DNA from: Rothia nasimurium
Lineage (GTDB): Bacteria; Actinomycetota; Actinomycetes; Actinomycetales; Micrococcaceae
Assembly: GCF_928391935.1 (NCBI RefSeq)
Contig: NZ_CAKMTD010000001.1
Location: forward strand, 1 to 64,000
Direction: 5' to 3'
DNA: 64,000 bases
The position numbers were made by a program, and so were the translations under genes. Of the stretch, positions 27,910-36,362 are shown piece by piece (position 1 is the stretch's first letter; each line of letters begins with the position of its first letter). The notes beneath the pieces are model-generated. The model was not told the DNA's origin and made no database searches. It saw only the letters and a program-made list of their open reading frames with translations.

Positions 27910-29489
27910 ACAGATTCCCCCTGATACAGACGCGGCTGACGTTGGGGGCTCTGACGGCACATTCGTGCATCTGCCCACCAGATACAACAGCTCAAGACAA
28001 TCACCAAGCTGGTGATCAAAAAAAGATTGACTGGACTAGCCTCTACTTCTACGGCACTGTTAGGTAGAGAAGAGACCCATGCAGCGATATTAATGAGGAG
28101 GGACGTCCCCCATTGACCTAGACCTAACATGAACTCAAGAACTGGTTCGGGCGCCTGGGCTGTGTAGCAGGCTAGAACCACGAGACCCACCAGGGTGATG
28201 GGGGCAACGAGTGGTGCGGCGAGGAGATTAGCCAGGACCGTATAGGCATAGATGGAATCTGAGAGCACCATAATGACAGGAGCGCACCAGAGCGAGGCTG
28301 CCAGAGGTATCGTGATGAGATCAGCTACAGCAGGAGGAAGAAGGCTGCACACTATCCGGGTCATGGCCGGGGCTAGGAGAAGTATGGATCCTGTTGCAAC
28401 TGCAGAGAGGGAAAAACCGAGGTCACTTGCATACGAGGGGTCATAAAACAGAAGACCAAGAATGCATGTCGCTAGATAGCCTAGGCTGTTGGAACCATGA
28501 CCGAAAAGGAGGCCAAGAGCTCCAACACTCCCCATGACCCAGGCTCTCAGGACGGACCCGTCCGGCCCAACCAAGACAATATAGGATGTTGAGGCCAAGG
28601 CACCCACCGCAATCAGAACATATCGCTGGTCAACCAGCCTGGACATGAGCCGGTAGGCTAAAACAAAAATGAGGGTGATATTTGCACCAGATACAGCGGT
28701 CAGATGAGTTAGTCCGGCTGTTCGCATCTCAGCTTTAGTTTGTTCAGTCATACTAGAGTCATCCCCGTAGGCGAGGCCCAAGATGAGGGCCGTATCATCT
28801 GCCCCGACAATTCTTTGGGCGTACCTGTTGAGGTCATCCTTAAGGTGAACTATAGGATCCGCAGAAGGGGCTGAGCTGATACTGAAGGCCTGGCCACTTA
28901 CCGAATAATAGGTACCTTTCACAGCCAGCTTGCCCACTGCGCGAACCCTGTCACCCGGCATGAAGTTTTGGTGTGAGTACACAAAAATTCTGGCTTTTAC
29001 ATGGTGCTCGTCCTGCCCAGCAGTGAGTACCTGGGTGGTGAGTTCAGTCTTAAAGCTGCCATCTCGTGCTGGAGCAGAACCCTCCACAATCCCTGTGACC
29101 CGGACTGTACTCCCGTTCAGGGCATCCATGACCGTCCACAGGTAATGGTAGCCCCTGGAGTGAATTAGACTCCCTTGAAGCATCACCACAAGAATAGACA
29201 GCAGAAGGACACGGTTTATGTGCCCTATGAGGGTATGAGCGCGACCGTGACAGCACCAGAACTGGTAGCAGCAACACATCACCCAGAGGAGCAAGGTTAT
29301 TCCAAGGACGAATAGGAATACCTTCAAGCCATATGTTATCCACACTAGGCAAGCTAACCACATGAAACATGCAGGAAGGATCAGTCTGATATCCAGGAAA
29401 AGAGTCTGGCTTCTAGCCCTTCTCATGCTGTCGTGTCTCAGGTCAGTCCACTGCTCCTGGGAGTGGGCCAACAATTCCGCGGCGTTCAT
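27906..29489 (-). CDS. comEC: ComEC/Rec2 competence channel, membrane part
   Basis: The DNA-uptake channel of transformation. 527 residues: an N-terminal hydrophobic region (two or three helices, about 28-115), an external OB-like domain (VRVTGIVEGSAPARDGSFKTELT...), and the Competence domain with many helices, including LTAVSGANITLI and GPDGSVLRAWVMGSVG. It ends after a last helix and a basic tail, without the metallo-beta-lactamase domain, which is encoded by the next gene. ATG 29489 overlaps the comEA stop (TGATG). Confidence 0.88.
   Translation of the reverse strand: MNAAELLAHSQEQWTDLRHDSMRRARSQTLFLDIRLILPACFMWLACLVWITYGLKVFLFVLGITLLLWVMCCCYQFWCCHGRAHTLIGHINRVLLLSILVVMLQGSLIHSRGYHYLWTVMDALNGSTVRVTGIVEGSAPARDGSFKTELTTQVLTAGQDEHHVKARIFVYSHQNFMPGDRVRAVGKLAVKGTYYSVSGQAFSISSAPSADPIVHLKDDLNRYAQRIVGADDTALILGLAYGDDSSMTEQTKAEMRTAGLTHLTAVSGANITLIFVLAYRLMSRLVDQRYVLIAVGALASTSYIVLVGPDGSVLRAWVMGSVGALGLLFGHGSNSLGYLATCILGLLFYDPSYASDLGFSLSAVATGSILLLAPAMTRIVCSLLPPAVADLITIPLAASLWCAPVIMVLSDSIYAYTVLANLLAAPLVAPITLVGLVVLACYTAQAPEPVLEFMLGLGQWGTSLLINIAAWVSSLPNSAVEVEASPVNLFLITSLVIVLSCCIWWADARMCRQSPQRQPRLYQGESV
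27915..27922 (-). promoter_or_regulatory. Ribosome binding site of the detached ComEC metallo-domain gene
   Basis: AGGGGGAA lies 5 bases before ATG 27909, inside the last codons of comEC. It decides the start of the second gene and argues that the split is real rather than a sequencing error. Confidence 0.7.
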
Positions 29490-30472
29490 CAGACTGTGAC
29501 CTTGTCTCGAAGCTGGGCAAGCGTGGCAGGGCCAATACCTGAGACCTGATCAAGTTCATCAACATGCTGGAACCCTCCGTTTTCCTCCCGCCAGGAAATG
29601 ATAGACGCTGCAAGAACAGGGCCGACTTTGGGAAGAGTTTGTAGCTCTTCACTAGAGGCAGTGTTGAGATTAACCAGCCCAGGAGGTGCCGCTGGATTCA
29701 CTATCTCTGGTGCTGATACGGCCCCCACCCCTAAAGCCGGTTGAGAACCAGCTTCGCCCAGGGCAGGAATATAAATCTGAACCCCATCCTGCGCCGGCTC
29801 AGCAAGGTTGACAGCTGCCTGCTGAGCATCAGGCAACAAACCGCCTGCTAGCTCAACAGCGTCATTAACTCGGGCCCCTGCAGGAACCTGATAAATACCA
29901 GGATTTGCCACGGCCCCTGCAACGTGAACCACGATACTAGCTTGCTCAGATGATTCCGGGGAGGTTCCAGTACCTTTGACACTAGAATCAGTGCCAGGGC
30001 TCCCAGAAGCCATAAGTAGGGAAGGCTCTTCTGCCCTATCAGGACTATCTGCTCCTGCAGTCCCGGTACTATCAGAAACAGGAATAACGGTAGCTTGGGG
30101 ATCTGAGGGTTTGAGCACACCCCATAGGGTCACACCGGCAAGTAACAGAGCAAGCACGAGAAGAGACCCTACAGGCACCCGCCACCGAACATGACGCTGA
30201 TGAGGGGGCTCAGGCAGCGAAAAATCCTCCTGATGTTCACCCAGCACTGTATTGAGTAGCTGCCGATGCCTGGGCCTATCCCCCGAAGCATCCAGACCAC
30301 TCAAGTCCCTGCGTCGGGTCACGTCTGAACCGCGAGAAGCTACCAGGTAAGAAACCTTGGAATCTCCCAGCTCATCAAGATGCAGATGATCTTCACCGGC
30401 CTGCCTCCTAGGCACCTCGCCCGCAGGAGAATCAACGTTCCGAGAATCACCACTATGATTTGAAAAGCTCAT
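29489..30472 (-). CDS. comEA: Competence protein ComEA (helix-hairpin-helix DNA-binding)
   Basis: Surface DNA receptor for transformation. 327 residues: a long polar cytoplasmic N-terminus (1-97), one membrane helix (about 99-120), a Ser/Thr/Pro-rich stalk, an SLBB domain (about 179-236, VVHVAGAVANPGIYQVPAGARVND), a second linker, and two C-terminal HhH motifs (266-327: GLVNLNTASSEELQTLPKVG, VSGIGPATLAQLR). The extended N-terminus is common in actinobacterial ComEA. First gene of comEA-comEC-metallo-domain-holA. Confidence 0.9.
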   Translation of the reverse strand: MSFSNHSGDSRNVDSPAGEVPRRQAGEDHLHLDELGDSKVSYLVASRGSDVTRRRDLSGLDASGDRPRHRQLLNTVLGEHQEDFSLPEPPHQRHVRWRVPVGSLLVLALLLAGVTLWGVLKPSDPQATVIPVSDSTGTAGADSPDRAEEPSLLMASGSPGTDSSVKGTGTSPESSEQASIVVHVAGAVANPGIYQVPAGARVNDAVELAGGLLPDAQQAAVNLAEPAQDGVQIYIPALGEAGSQPALGVGAVSAPEIVNPAAPPGLVNLNTASSEELQTLPKVGPVLAASIISWREENGGFQHVDELDQVSGIGPATLAQLRDKVTV

Positions 30473-30570
30473 GGCCCCAGGCTACGTTCAGCCAGTATTA
30501 GCTACCACAGGGAGGAAGGGTTGTGGAAAGAGCTCCACGGCTCCCACCAGTACAAACAAGGTAATTCACT

Positions 30571-30598
30571 AAAAAATGGTGAACCTTTGAGCACCATT
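30571..30598 (-). terminator. Intrinsic terminator after degV
   Basis: On the minus strand AATGGTG, a 10-base loop and CACCATT are followed by TTTTAG, about 30 bases after the degV stop. A short stem with a T-run, so a plausible Rho-independent terminator. Confidence 0.65.
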
Positions 30599-30627
30599 AC
30601 GCGCTGGGAACAACAGGGCCGAGAAGG

Positions 30628-31536
30628 CTAGTACACAACAGTAGCTAAAGCTCCCAGACCAGCATGCGCTGCAAGCACAGGTGGCAGCGGGCTGAGGTAG
30701 GCTTCGTCCGCAATGTCACCTAAATCGGCCTTCAGCTGATGGGCCTGCTCGACATTCCCGCTGTAATGAATCGCCACTACACGGCCAGAACGGCGGAACA
30801 GCTCCTGCTGATCCCCAGAAGAAAAAACCACCTCCTCGGGAAGCTCACCATCTCTTGACCCCGATTCCTCAACCGTCAAAGAGATCAGCCGCTCAATCGC
30901 CCTAGGCGTCGTCCGGGGACGTTCCACATACATCAAACGCCCATCAACAACCGTGGCAACCGGACGGATCTGAAACATCTGACCCACCATAGCCAAAGCA
31001 GGATTAACCCGCCCTCCCCTTTTGAGGGCGTCCAGCGTCGGAATAAAAAAATATAGAGACGCACCGGCACAAAGCTCTTCAGCAAGTGCTGCAGCCCGCT
31101 CGAGATCGTCCTCAACAGAAAGCACCTGGTACAAACGGCGTACAGGCTCCCCCAAACCCATAGCCAGGCTCAAAGAGTCAACAACAGCCACAGGTATATC
31201 AACTGTCCGGGCTGCCAACCGAGCCGCTGAAACAGTGCCAGATAATTCACTAGAAAGGTGAATCGAAATAACAGCCTGAAAACCCTGGGCTGCCAATTCT
31301 TCATATGCATCAATTAAGACGCCAGGAGCAACACCGGAGGTTGAAACCTGTTCCCCCTGAATATGAGCCATCGCAATGGCCTCGTCAAGCTGCTCCCGGC
31401 TCAAATCATGGGTTGGGCGCTCGCCAATCATCACAGGGAGCTCAAGTTGCAGAAACCCCCCAGCTTGGGTCATCTGTTGAAGCAGGGAATCAGGTAAAGC
31501 TGAAGACGAATCGGTGACGATAGCAATAGTACGCAC
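30628..31536 (-). CDS. DegV-family fatty-acid-binding protein
   Basis: A 302-residue cytoplasmic protein of the DegV (FakB) family, which in Firmicutes binds a fatty acid and presents it to the kinase FakA. The start IAIVTDSSSALPDSLL with the conserved Ser cluster, QVSTSGVAPGVLIDAYEEL, ISIHLSSELSGT (the second binding loop) and FFIPTLDALKRGGRV are characteristic. No kinase partner is in this window, so the ligand is unproven. It lies between the leuS terminator and its own terminator, so it is transcribed alone. Confidence 0.9.
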   Translation of the reverse strand: MRTIAIVTDSSSALPDSLLQQMTQAGGFLQLELPVMIGERPTHDLSREQLDEAIAMAHIQGEQVSTSGVAPGVLIDAYEELAAQGFQAVISIHLSSELSGTVSAARLAARTVDIPVAVVDSLSLAMGLGEPVRRLYQVLSVEDDLERAAALAEELCAGASLYFFIPTLDALKRGGRVNPALAMVGQMFQIRPVATVVDGRLMYVERPRTTPRAIERLISLTVEESGSRDGELPEEVVFSSGDQQELFRRSGRVVAIHYSGNVEQAHQLKADLGDIADEAYLSPLPPVLAAHAGLGALATVVY

Positions 31537-31586
31537 AGGGTTACTTTACCGTGAATTCACATCATTCACAGCGCATAAGACAAAGG

Positions 31587-31619
31587 CAAGGCCCAGCTCC
31601 TTGAGGGAACTGGGCCTTG
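31587..31619 (-). terminator. Hairpin terminator after leuS
   Basis: A 10-bp stem (31587-31596 with 31610-31619) extends by three more pairs after one C-A mismatch, 22 bases after the leuS stop. No long T-run. Confidence 0.7.
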
Positions 31620-31641
31620 TACTGGAAGTCAGTCTTGCAGA

Positions 31642-34137
31642 CTAGATCACGATATTGACCAGCTTGGGGGCGCGGACGATTACCTTACGAATCTCAGCGC
31701 CACCCAGGGCCCGCTGTACGGCCTCGGAGCCCAGGGCCAGGGCCTCAAGGTCAGCCTCAGAGATATCCTTGGCTACTTCCAGACGGTCCTTGACCTTGCC
31801 CTTGATCTGCACAATCGCGGTGACGGTATCATCAACCAGCTGGGCAGGATCAACCGCTGGCCAGCCCGCAGTCAGTACGGGGGTGTCATGGCCTAGCAGG
31901 TGCCAGGCGTCCTCAGCGGTGTAGGGGGCGTAGAGGGAGAGCAGGATGGCAATGGCTTCAGCAGCTTCGCGGACGGCCGGGTCGGCAGCACCTGCCCCGG
32001 AGTCAATGACCTTGCGGGTTGCGTTGACCAGCTCCATGGTCTTAGCCACGGCAACGTTGAACTTGCCGTTTTCAACCAGGGTATCGACGTCGTGGACGGT
32101 GCGGTGTACCAGCTTGTGCAGGTCAGCATCGCCGCTTGCTCCGTCCACGCCCACCTCGCTAGTGACGTCCTGGGCAATGCGCCAGGCGCGGGCCAGGAAC
32201 TTCTGCATACCTGCGGGGGAAACGTCAGCCCAGTCGACGTCGTCCTCGGGCGGGGAGGCGAAGACCATGACGGTGCGGACGGCATCGACACCGAACTTAT
32301 CGAGCTGCTGGCCCAGGTCAACACCGTTACCCAGTGACTTGGACATAGCCTTACCCTGGTTGAGCACCTGGCCCTGGTTCATCAGGGCCTTGAAGGGCTC
32401 AGAGTGTTCAATCAGGCCCAGGTCGCGGATGACCTTGGTGAAGAAGCGGGCGTAGAGCAGGTGCAGAATCGCGTGCTCAACACCGCCGATGTACATGTCG
32501 ACCTGGTTCCACTTCTTCATCTGCTCGGGGTCGAAGATAGCCTGGTCGTAATTTGGTGAGACGTAGCGCAGGAAGTACCAGGAGGAATCCACGAAGGTGT
32601 CCATGGTGTCTGAGTCGCGCTTGGCGTCCTGACCGCAGACGGGGCAGGGTACGGTATTCCACTCGGTAGCAGCGGCCAGGGGTGACTGTCCCTTGGGTGC
32701 CAGGTCTTCACCGGCCAGGTTGTCGGGAAGCAGGACGGGCAGCTGCTCTTCCGGAACCAGCTGTTCACCGTGCTCTTCACAGTGGATGACGGGGATGGGG
32801 CAGCCCCAGAAGCGCTGGCGGGAGAGCAGCCAGTCACGCAGGCGGAAGTTGACCTTGCCGGTGCCCACACCCTTTTCTTCCAGCAGCTCGATAGCCTTGG
32901 AAATACCCTCAGCCTTATTCAGGCCGTCCAGGGGGCCGGAGTTAATGTGGACGCCGTCGCCGGTGGTAGCGACACCAGTTTCTGCCGGGTCGTCCTCCCC
33001 GGTGTCGAGAACGGTGATGACGGGAATGTCGAACTTACGGGCGAAGTCCAGGTCACGCTGGTCGTGGGCGGGAACCGCCATCAGGGCGCCGGTTCCGTAG
33101 TCGGCCAGGGCGTAGTCAGAGGCCCACAGGGGCAGCTTATCGCCGGTCAGGGGGTTGATAGCGTAACGGCCCAGGAAGACGCCGGTCTTCTCACGGTCAG
33201 TGGACTGGCGATCAATCTCAGACAGGACCTTAATCTCTTCACGGTAAGCCTCCAGGGCTGCCCGCTGCTCGTCGGTTACCAGGTCAAGGGCCAGGTCAGC
33301 GTCAGCAGCAACAATGAAGAAAGTAGCACCGTACAGGGTATCGGGACGGGTAGTGAAGACATCCACGGTGGTGGCGGGCTTGTCACCTGCAGCCTCAACC
33401 TCAAAGGTCACCTCAGCACCCTCAGAGCGTCCAATCCAGTTGCGCTGCATAGCGAGCACGCGGTCGGGCCAGTGGCCCTCCAGCTCCTTCATGTCGTCCA
33501 GCAGTTCCTGGGCGTAGTCGGTGATCTTGAAATACCACTGGTTCAGGGACTTCTTGGTCACCGGGGTGTGGCAGCGCTCGCACTCGCCGTTGACTACCTG
33601 CTCGTTGGCCAGCACGGTCTGGTCCTTGGGGCACCAGTTGACCTGGGAGAACTTACGGTAGGCCAGGCCCTTCTTGTAGAACTGCTGGAAGAGCCACTGG
33701 GTCCACTTGTAGTATTCGGGGTCAGAGGTGTGCAGGCGGCGGGACCAGTCGGTCATTATGCCGTAGCGCTTGAAAGAGCCGGCCTGGGTCTCGATGTTCT
33801 TATAGGTCCATTCTTTGGGGTGGGTGTTGTTCTTGATCGCCGCGTTTTCTGCCGGTAGGCCGAAGGAGTCCCAGCCGATGGGGTGCAGCACATCAAAGCC
33901 CTTTTGCTTCCAGAAGCGGGCGGTGACATCGCCAATGGCGAAGGCCTCAGCGTGGCCCATGTGGAGGTCGCCGGAGGGATAGGGGAACATGTCCGCAACG
34001 TAGCGGGTTTCCTTGCCCTCCTCGTTGGTGGGTTCGAAGACCTTAGTTTCTTCCCAGTAGGGCTGCCACTTGGCTTCCATGGTGCGGAAGTCCCAGGTGG
34101 TCTCGTTCTGTTCGGTAGGTTCTACCTCTGCAGTCAA
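31642..34137 (-). CDS. leuS: Leucine-tRNA ligase
   Basis: Class I aminoacyl-tRNA synthetase charging tRNA-Leu. 831 residues. The HIGH-type motif is HMGH (59-62, in [14 protein letters not shown]), the CP1 editing domain follows ([23 protein letters not shown]), and the KMSKS-type loop is AMSKSLGN late in the protein. Translation starts at TTG 34137 with AGGAAA upstream; the N-terminal extension before [10 protein letters not shown] is short and acidic. No T-box or leader peptide was seen in the 200 bases between it and the divergent hydrolase gene. Confidence 0.97.
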   Translation of the reverse strand: MTAEVEPTEQNETTWDFRTMEAKWQPYWEETKVFEPTNEEGKETRYVADMFPYPSGDLHMGHAEAFAIGDVTARFWKQKGFDVLHPIGWDSFGLPAENAAIKNNTHPKEWTYKNIETQAGSFKRYGIMTDWSRRLHTSDPEYYKWTQWLFQQFYKKGLAYRKFSQVNWCPKDQTVLANEQVVNGECERCHTPVTKKSLNQWYFKITDYAQELLDDMKELEGHWPDRVLAMQRNWIGRSEGAEVTFEVEAAGDKPATTVDVFTTRPDTLYGATFFIVAADADLALDLVTDEQRAALEAYREEIKVLSEIDRQSTDREKTGVFLGRYAINPLTGDKLPLWASDYALADYGTGALMAVPAHDQRDLDFARKFDIPVITVLDTGEDDPAETGVATTGDGVHINSGPLDGLNKAEGISKAIELLEEKGVGTGKVNFRLRDWLLSRQRFWGCPIPVIHCEEHGEQLVPEEQLPVLLPDNLAGEDLAPKGQSPLAAATEWNTVPCPVCGQDAKRDSDTMDTFVDSSWYFLRYVSPNYDQAIFDPEQMKKWNQVDMYIGGVEHAILHLLYARFFTKVIRDLGLIEHSEPFKALMNQGQVLNQGKAMSKSLGNGVDLGQQLDKFGVDAVRTVMVFASPPEDDVDWADVSPAGMQKFLARAWRIAQDVTSEVGVDGASGDADLHKLVHRTVHDVDTLVENGKFNVAVAKTMELVNATRKVIDSGAGAADPAVREAAEAIAILLSLYAPYTAEDAWHLLGHDTPVLTAGWPAVDPAQLVDDTVTAIVQIKGKVKDRLEVAKDISEADLEALALGSEAVQRALGGAEIRKVIVRAPKLVNIVI

Positions 34138-34341
34138 GGTGTTTCCTGTCTGTTGGTGAGCCGTGGCCGTGTGGTTGTGGGCGCACGGGTAGTTAAGTAT
34201 CTGTAGTTTGCTACCATTTTACCCCGCTTCAGGGTTTCGTGCCTGTTGTAGATTGGTGGGTGAGAAGGACGCGGGGGCCTGGCCTTCCGGGGTATGGTGG
34301 GTAGGGCGTGACTTTTGTTCCGGTAGATTGTGGGAGTTTCT

Positions 34342-35235
34342 GTGGTTGAAAGTGTTTTTGAACCGGTGCCTGTTTCTTGGCCCTCTGGTGATATGCAGGA
34401 GGCCTGGGTGGGCGGTACCCGGGCCCGGTGGTGGGAATATGGCAGGCAGGACGGCGACGTCCTCGTCCTGGTGCATGGTTTCAGGGGGGACCACCACGGG
34501 CTTGAGCTCATTGCAGCCGGTCTACAGGACTACCGAGTTCTGATACCTGACCTGCCGGGTTTCGGGAAAACTGAACCTATTGCCGGCGCTGAGCACGGGA
34601 TTTCAACCTATGCCGCCTGGCTTCTTGATTTTATGGAGCAGGTTGTCAACACCCCGGTTCACCTGGTGGGCCATTCCTTTGGGTCTATTGTGAGCTCTTA
34701 TGCGAGCCTGGCACGGCCCCAGGCTGTAGAGCGGCTGACCCTCATTAACCCTATCTGCCAGCCTGCCCTGGAGGGTGATCAAAAGGTCATGAGTAAGTTA
34801 GCTGAAGCCTACTATGGGGCCGGAGCAGCCCTACCTGCCCGGCTGGGCTTCAGCCTGCTTCGCTCCCCTCTCATTACGCGCTTGACCAGCGAATTCATGA
34901 TTAAAACCAAAGACCCCAAAACCCGGGATTTTATCAACGGCCAGCACGCAGCCTACTTTGGGGCCTTTGCAACCCGGGAGGCAGTGCTGCAAGCCTACCG
35001 GGCCTCAATCTCTTCAACGGCAGCCGACTACACCCCGTCCCTCCCCATGCCGGTACAGATGATTGTGGCTGAAAAAGATGATTTGGGTACCTTGGATCTC
35101 CAACGACAGATGGCGAGCCAACTGCAGAGAGGCCGGTTTGACCTTATCCCCGAGGTCGGCCACCTGATTCACTACGAGACTCCCCTCCGCGCTGCCCGCC
35201 TGATTATAGACTTCCACCACCAGGAGAACCTGTGA
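34342..35235 (+). CDS. Alpha/beta-hydrolase fold protein
   Basis: A 297-residue predicted cytoplasmic hydrolase. Oxyanion-hole segment VLVHGF, nucleophile elbow GHSFGS (Ser112), an acid candidate in VAEKDDLG, and catalytic His in VGHLIHYE near the C-terminus form a complete triad; the lid region is helical. The substrate is unknown. GTG 34342 is chosen because GGGAG lies 5 bases before it; GTG 34330 is also in frame. It overlaps the next gene by four bases (GTGA), so the two are translationally coupled. Confidence 0.82.
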   Translation: MVESVFEPVPVSWPSGDMQEAWVGGTRARWWEYGRQDGDVLVLVHGFRGDHHGLELIAAGLQDYRVLIPDLPGFGKTEPIAGAEHGISTYAAWLLDFMEQVVNTPVHLVGHSFGSIVSSYASLARPQAVERLTLINPICQPALEGDQKVMSKLAEAYYGAGAALPARLGFSLLRSPLITRLTSEFMIKTKDPKTRDFINGQHAAYFGAFATREAVLQAYRASISSTAADYTPSLPMPVQMIVAEKDDLGTLDLQRQMASQLQRGRFDLIPEVGHLIHYETPLRAARLIIDFHHQENL

Positions 35236-36362
35236 AACTCATCGTTGACGCCCGCTATACCCGTCTCGGCTTCCACGACGGAATCAGCCGGTACACTGCC
35301 TCCCTCCTCACCGCCCTCAAGAACCTCAAAGACAAGGGTCACCCCGAGCTACCGGCACACTTTGAGCTGGTCATGGCAATTCACAACGAACGCCAGCTGG
35401 ATATGCTCCCCCGGCTCCCCCACGTCCTGATCTGCTCCCCCACCTCCCCCCAAGAACCTGGCGCAGCCCTGCAGCTCAACGCCTTTTCCCCGGACGTGGT
35501 CTTCTCACCCATGCAGACTCTGGGCTTAGGTGGGCTGGGCCGAAAGTTCAAGCTGATTCTGACCCTGCACGATTTGATTTACTACAGCCACCCCCAGCCC
35601 CCGGGCTTCCTCCCCCTCCCGGTGCGGGCAGGCTGGCGGGTCTTCCATACCACCTACGCCCCGCAGCGCTACCTGCTCAACCGGGCCGACGCCGTGGCTA
35701 CCGTATCTGAAACCACCGCAGCCCTGATTCGGGAGAAGAACCTTACCACCAGGCCCCTTACCGTCATACCGAACGCCCCCCAGCCCGGCTCCCTCATGGA
35801 GCTCGAACAAGCTCTAGAAGGTGCCCCCCAGCGCAACAGGGACCTGCTCTACATGGGTTCCTTTATGCCCTATAAGAATGTAGAAACCCTACTCAGGGCC
35901 ATGAAATACCTCCCTGACTACCGGCTTCACCTGCTATCAAAGATTGCTCCGGCCCGTGAGCAGGAACTGGCTCCTCTGCTCGGTGAGAACGTCCAGCTCC
36001 ACCGGGGGGTATCTGAGCAGGAGTATCGGACCATGCTGGCCCAGGCGGCTGCCCTGCTCACGGCCTCCCGTGATGAGGGGTATGGCTTGCCTGTGGTTGA
36101 AGCCCAATCAGCTGGCTGCCCCGTCGTGCTCAGCGATATTCCAATTTTTAGGGAAATTGCCCCCTCGGCCCCCTACGCCCCGGCCGACGACGCCTACGCT
36201 TTCGCCCAGGCCGTCCGCGCCCTCGAAGATAGCCAGTACCAGCAGCAGGTCATCACCCAGGGCCTGCAGGACGCAGCCCGCTACAGCTGGGAGGCCAGCG
36301 CCCTGACCCTGATCCGCACAGCCCAGGGCTTGCTTGCCCCGGATACCTCAGAGAATATCTAG
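35232..36362 (+). CDS. Glycosyltransferase, GT4 family
   Basis: A 376-residue GT-B-fold transferase, probably transferring a sugar from a nucleotide donor to a cell-envelope acceptor. N-terminal acceptor domain with LTLHDLIYY and a predicted DAVATVSETT hinge, then the donor domain with DLLYMGSFMPYKNVETLLRA and the family signature ASRDEGYGLPVVEAQSAGCPVVLSDIPIFREI (the EX7E region). No membrane helix. The sugar and acceptor cannot be read from sequence. Its 3' end overlaps the end of priA on the opposite strand by 15 bases. Confidence 0.87.
   Translation: MKLIVDARYTRLGFHDGISRYTASLLTALKNLKDKGHPELPAHFELVMAIHNERQLDMLPRLPHVLICSPTSPQEPGAALQLNAFSPDVVFSPMQTLGLGGLGRKFKLILTLHDLIYYSHPQPPGFLPLPVRAGWRVFHTTYAPQRYLLNRADAVATVSETTAALIREKNLTTRPLTVIPNAPQPGSLMELEQALEGAPQRNRDLLYMGSFMPYKNVETLLRAMKYLPDYRLHLLSKIAPAREQELAPLLGENVQLHRGVSEQEYRTMLAQAAALLTASRDEGYGLPVVEAQSAGCPVVLSDIPIFREIAPSAPYAPADDAYAFAQAVRALEDSQYQQQVITQGLQDAARYSWEASALTLIRTAQGLLAPDTSENI

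Noticed and set aside
32770-33858. 362-codon plus-strand ORF antisense to leuS
   Set aside because: leuS is unambiguous on the minus strand; the antisense product has no recognisable motif.
34138-34341. T-box or leader peptide before leuS
   Set aside because: No specifier-stem pattern, terminator or run of Leu codons was found; in Actinobacteria T-boxes are known mainly for ileS.
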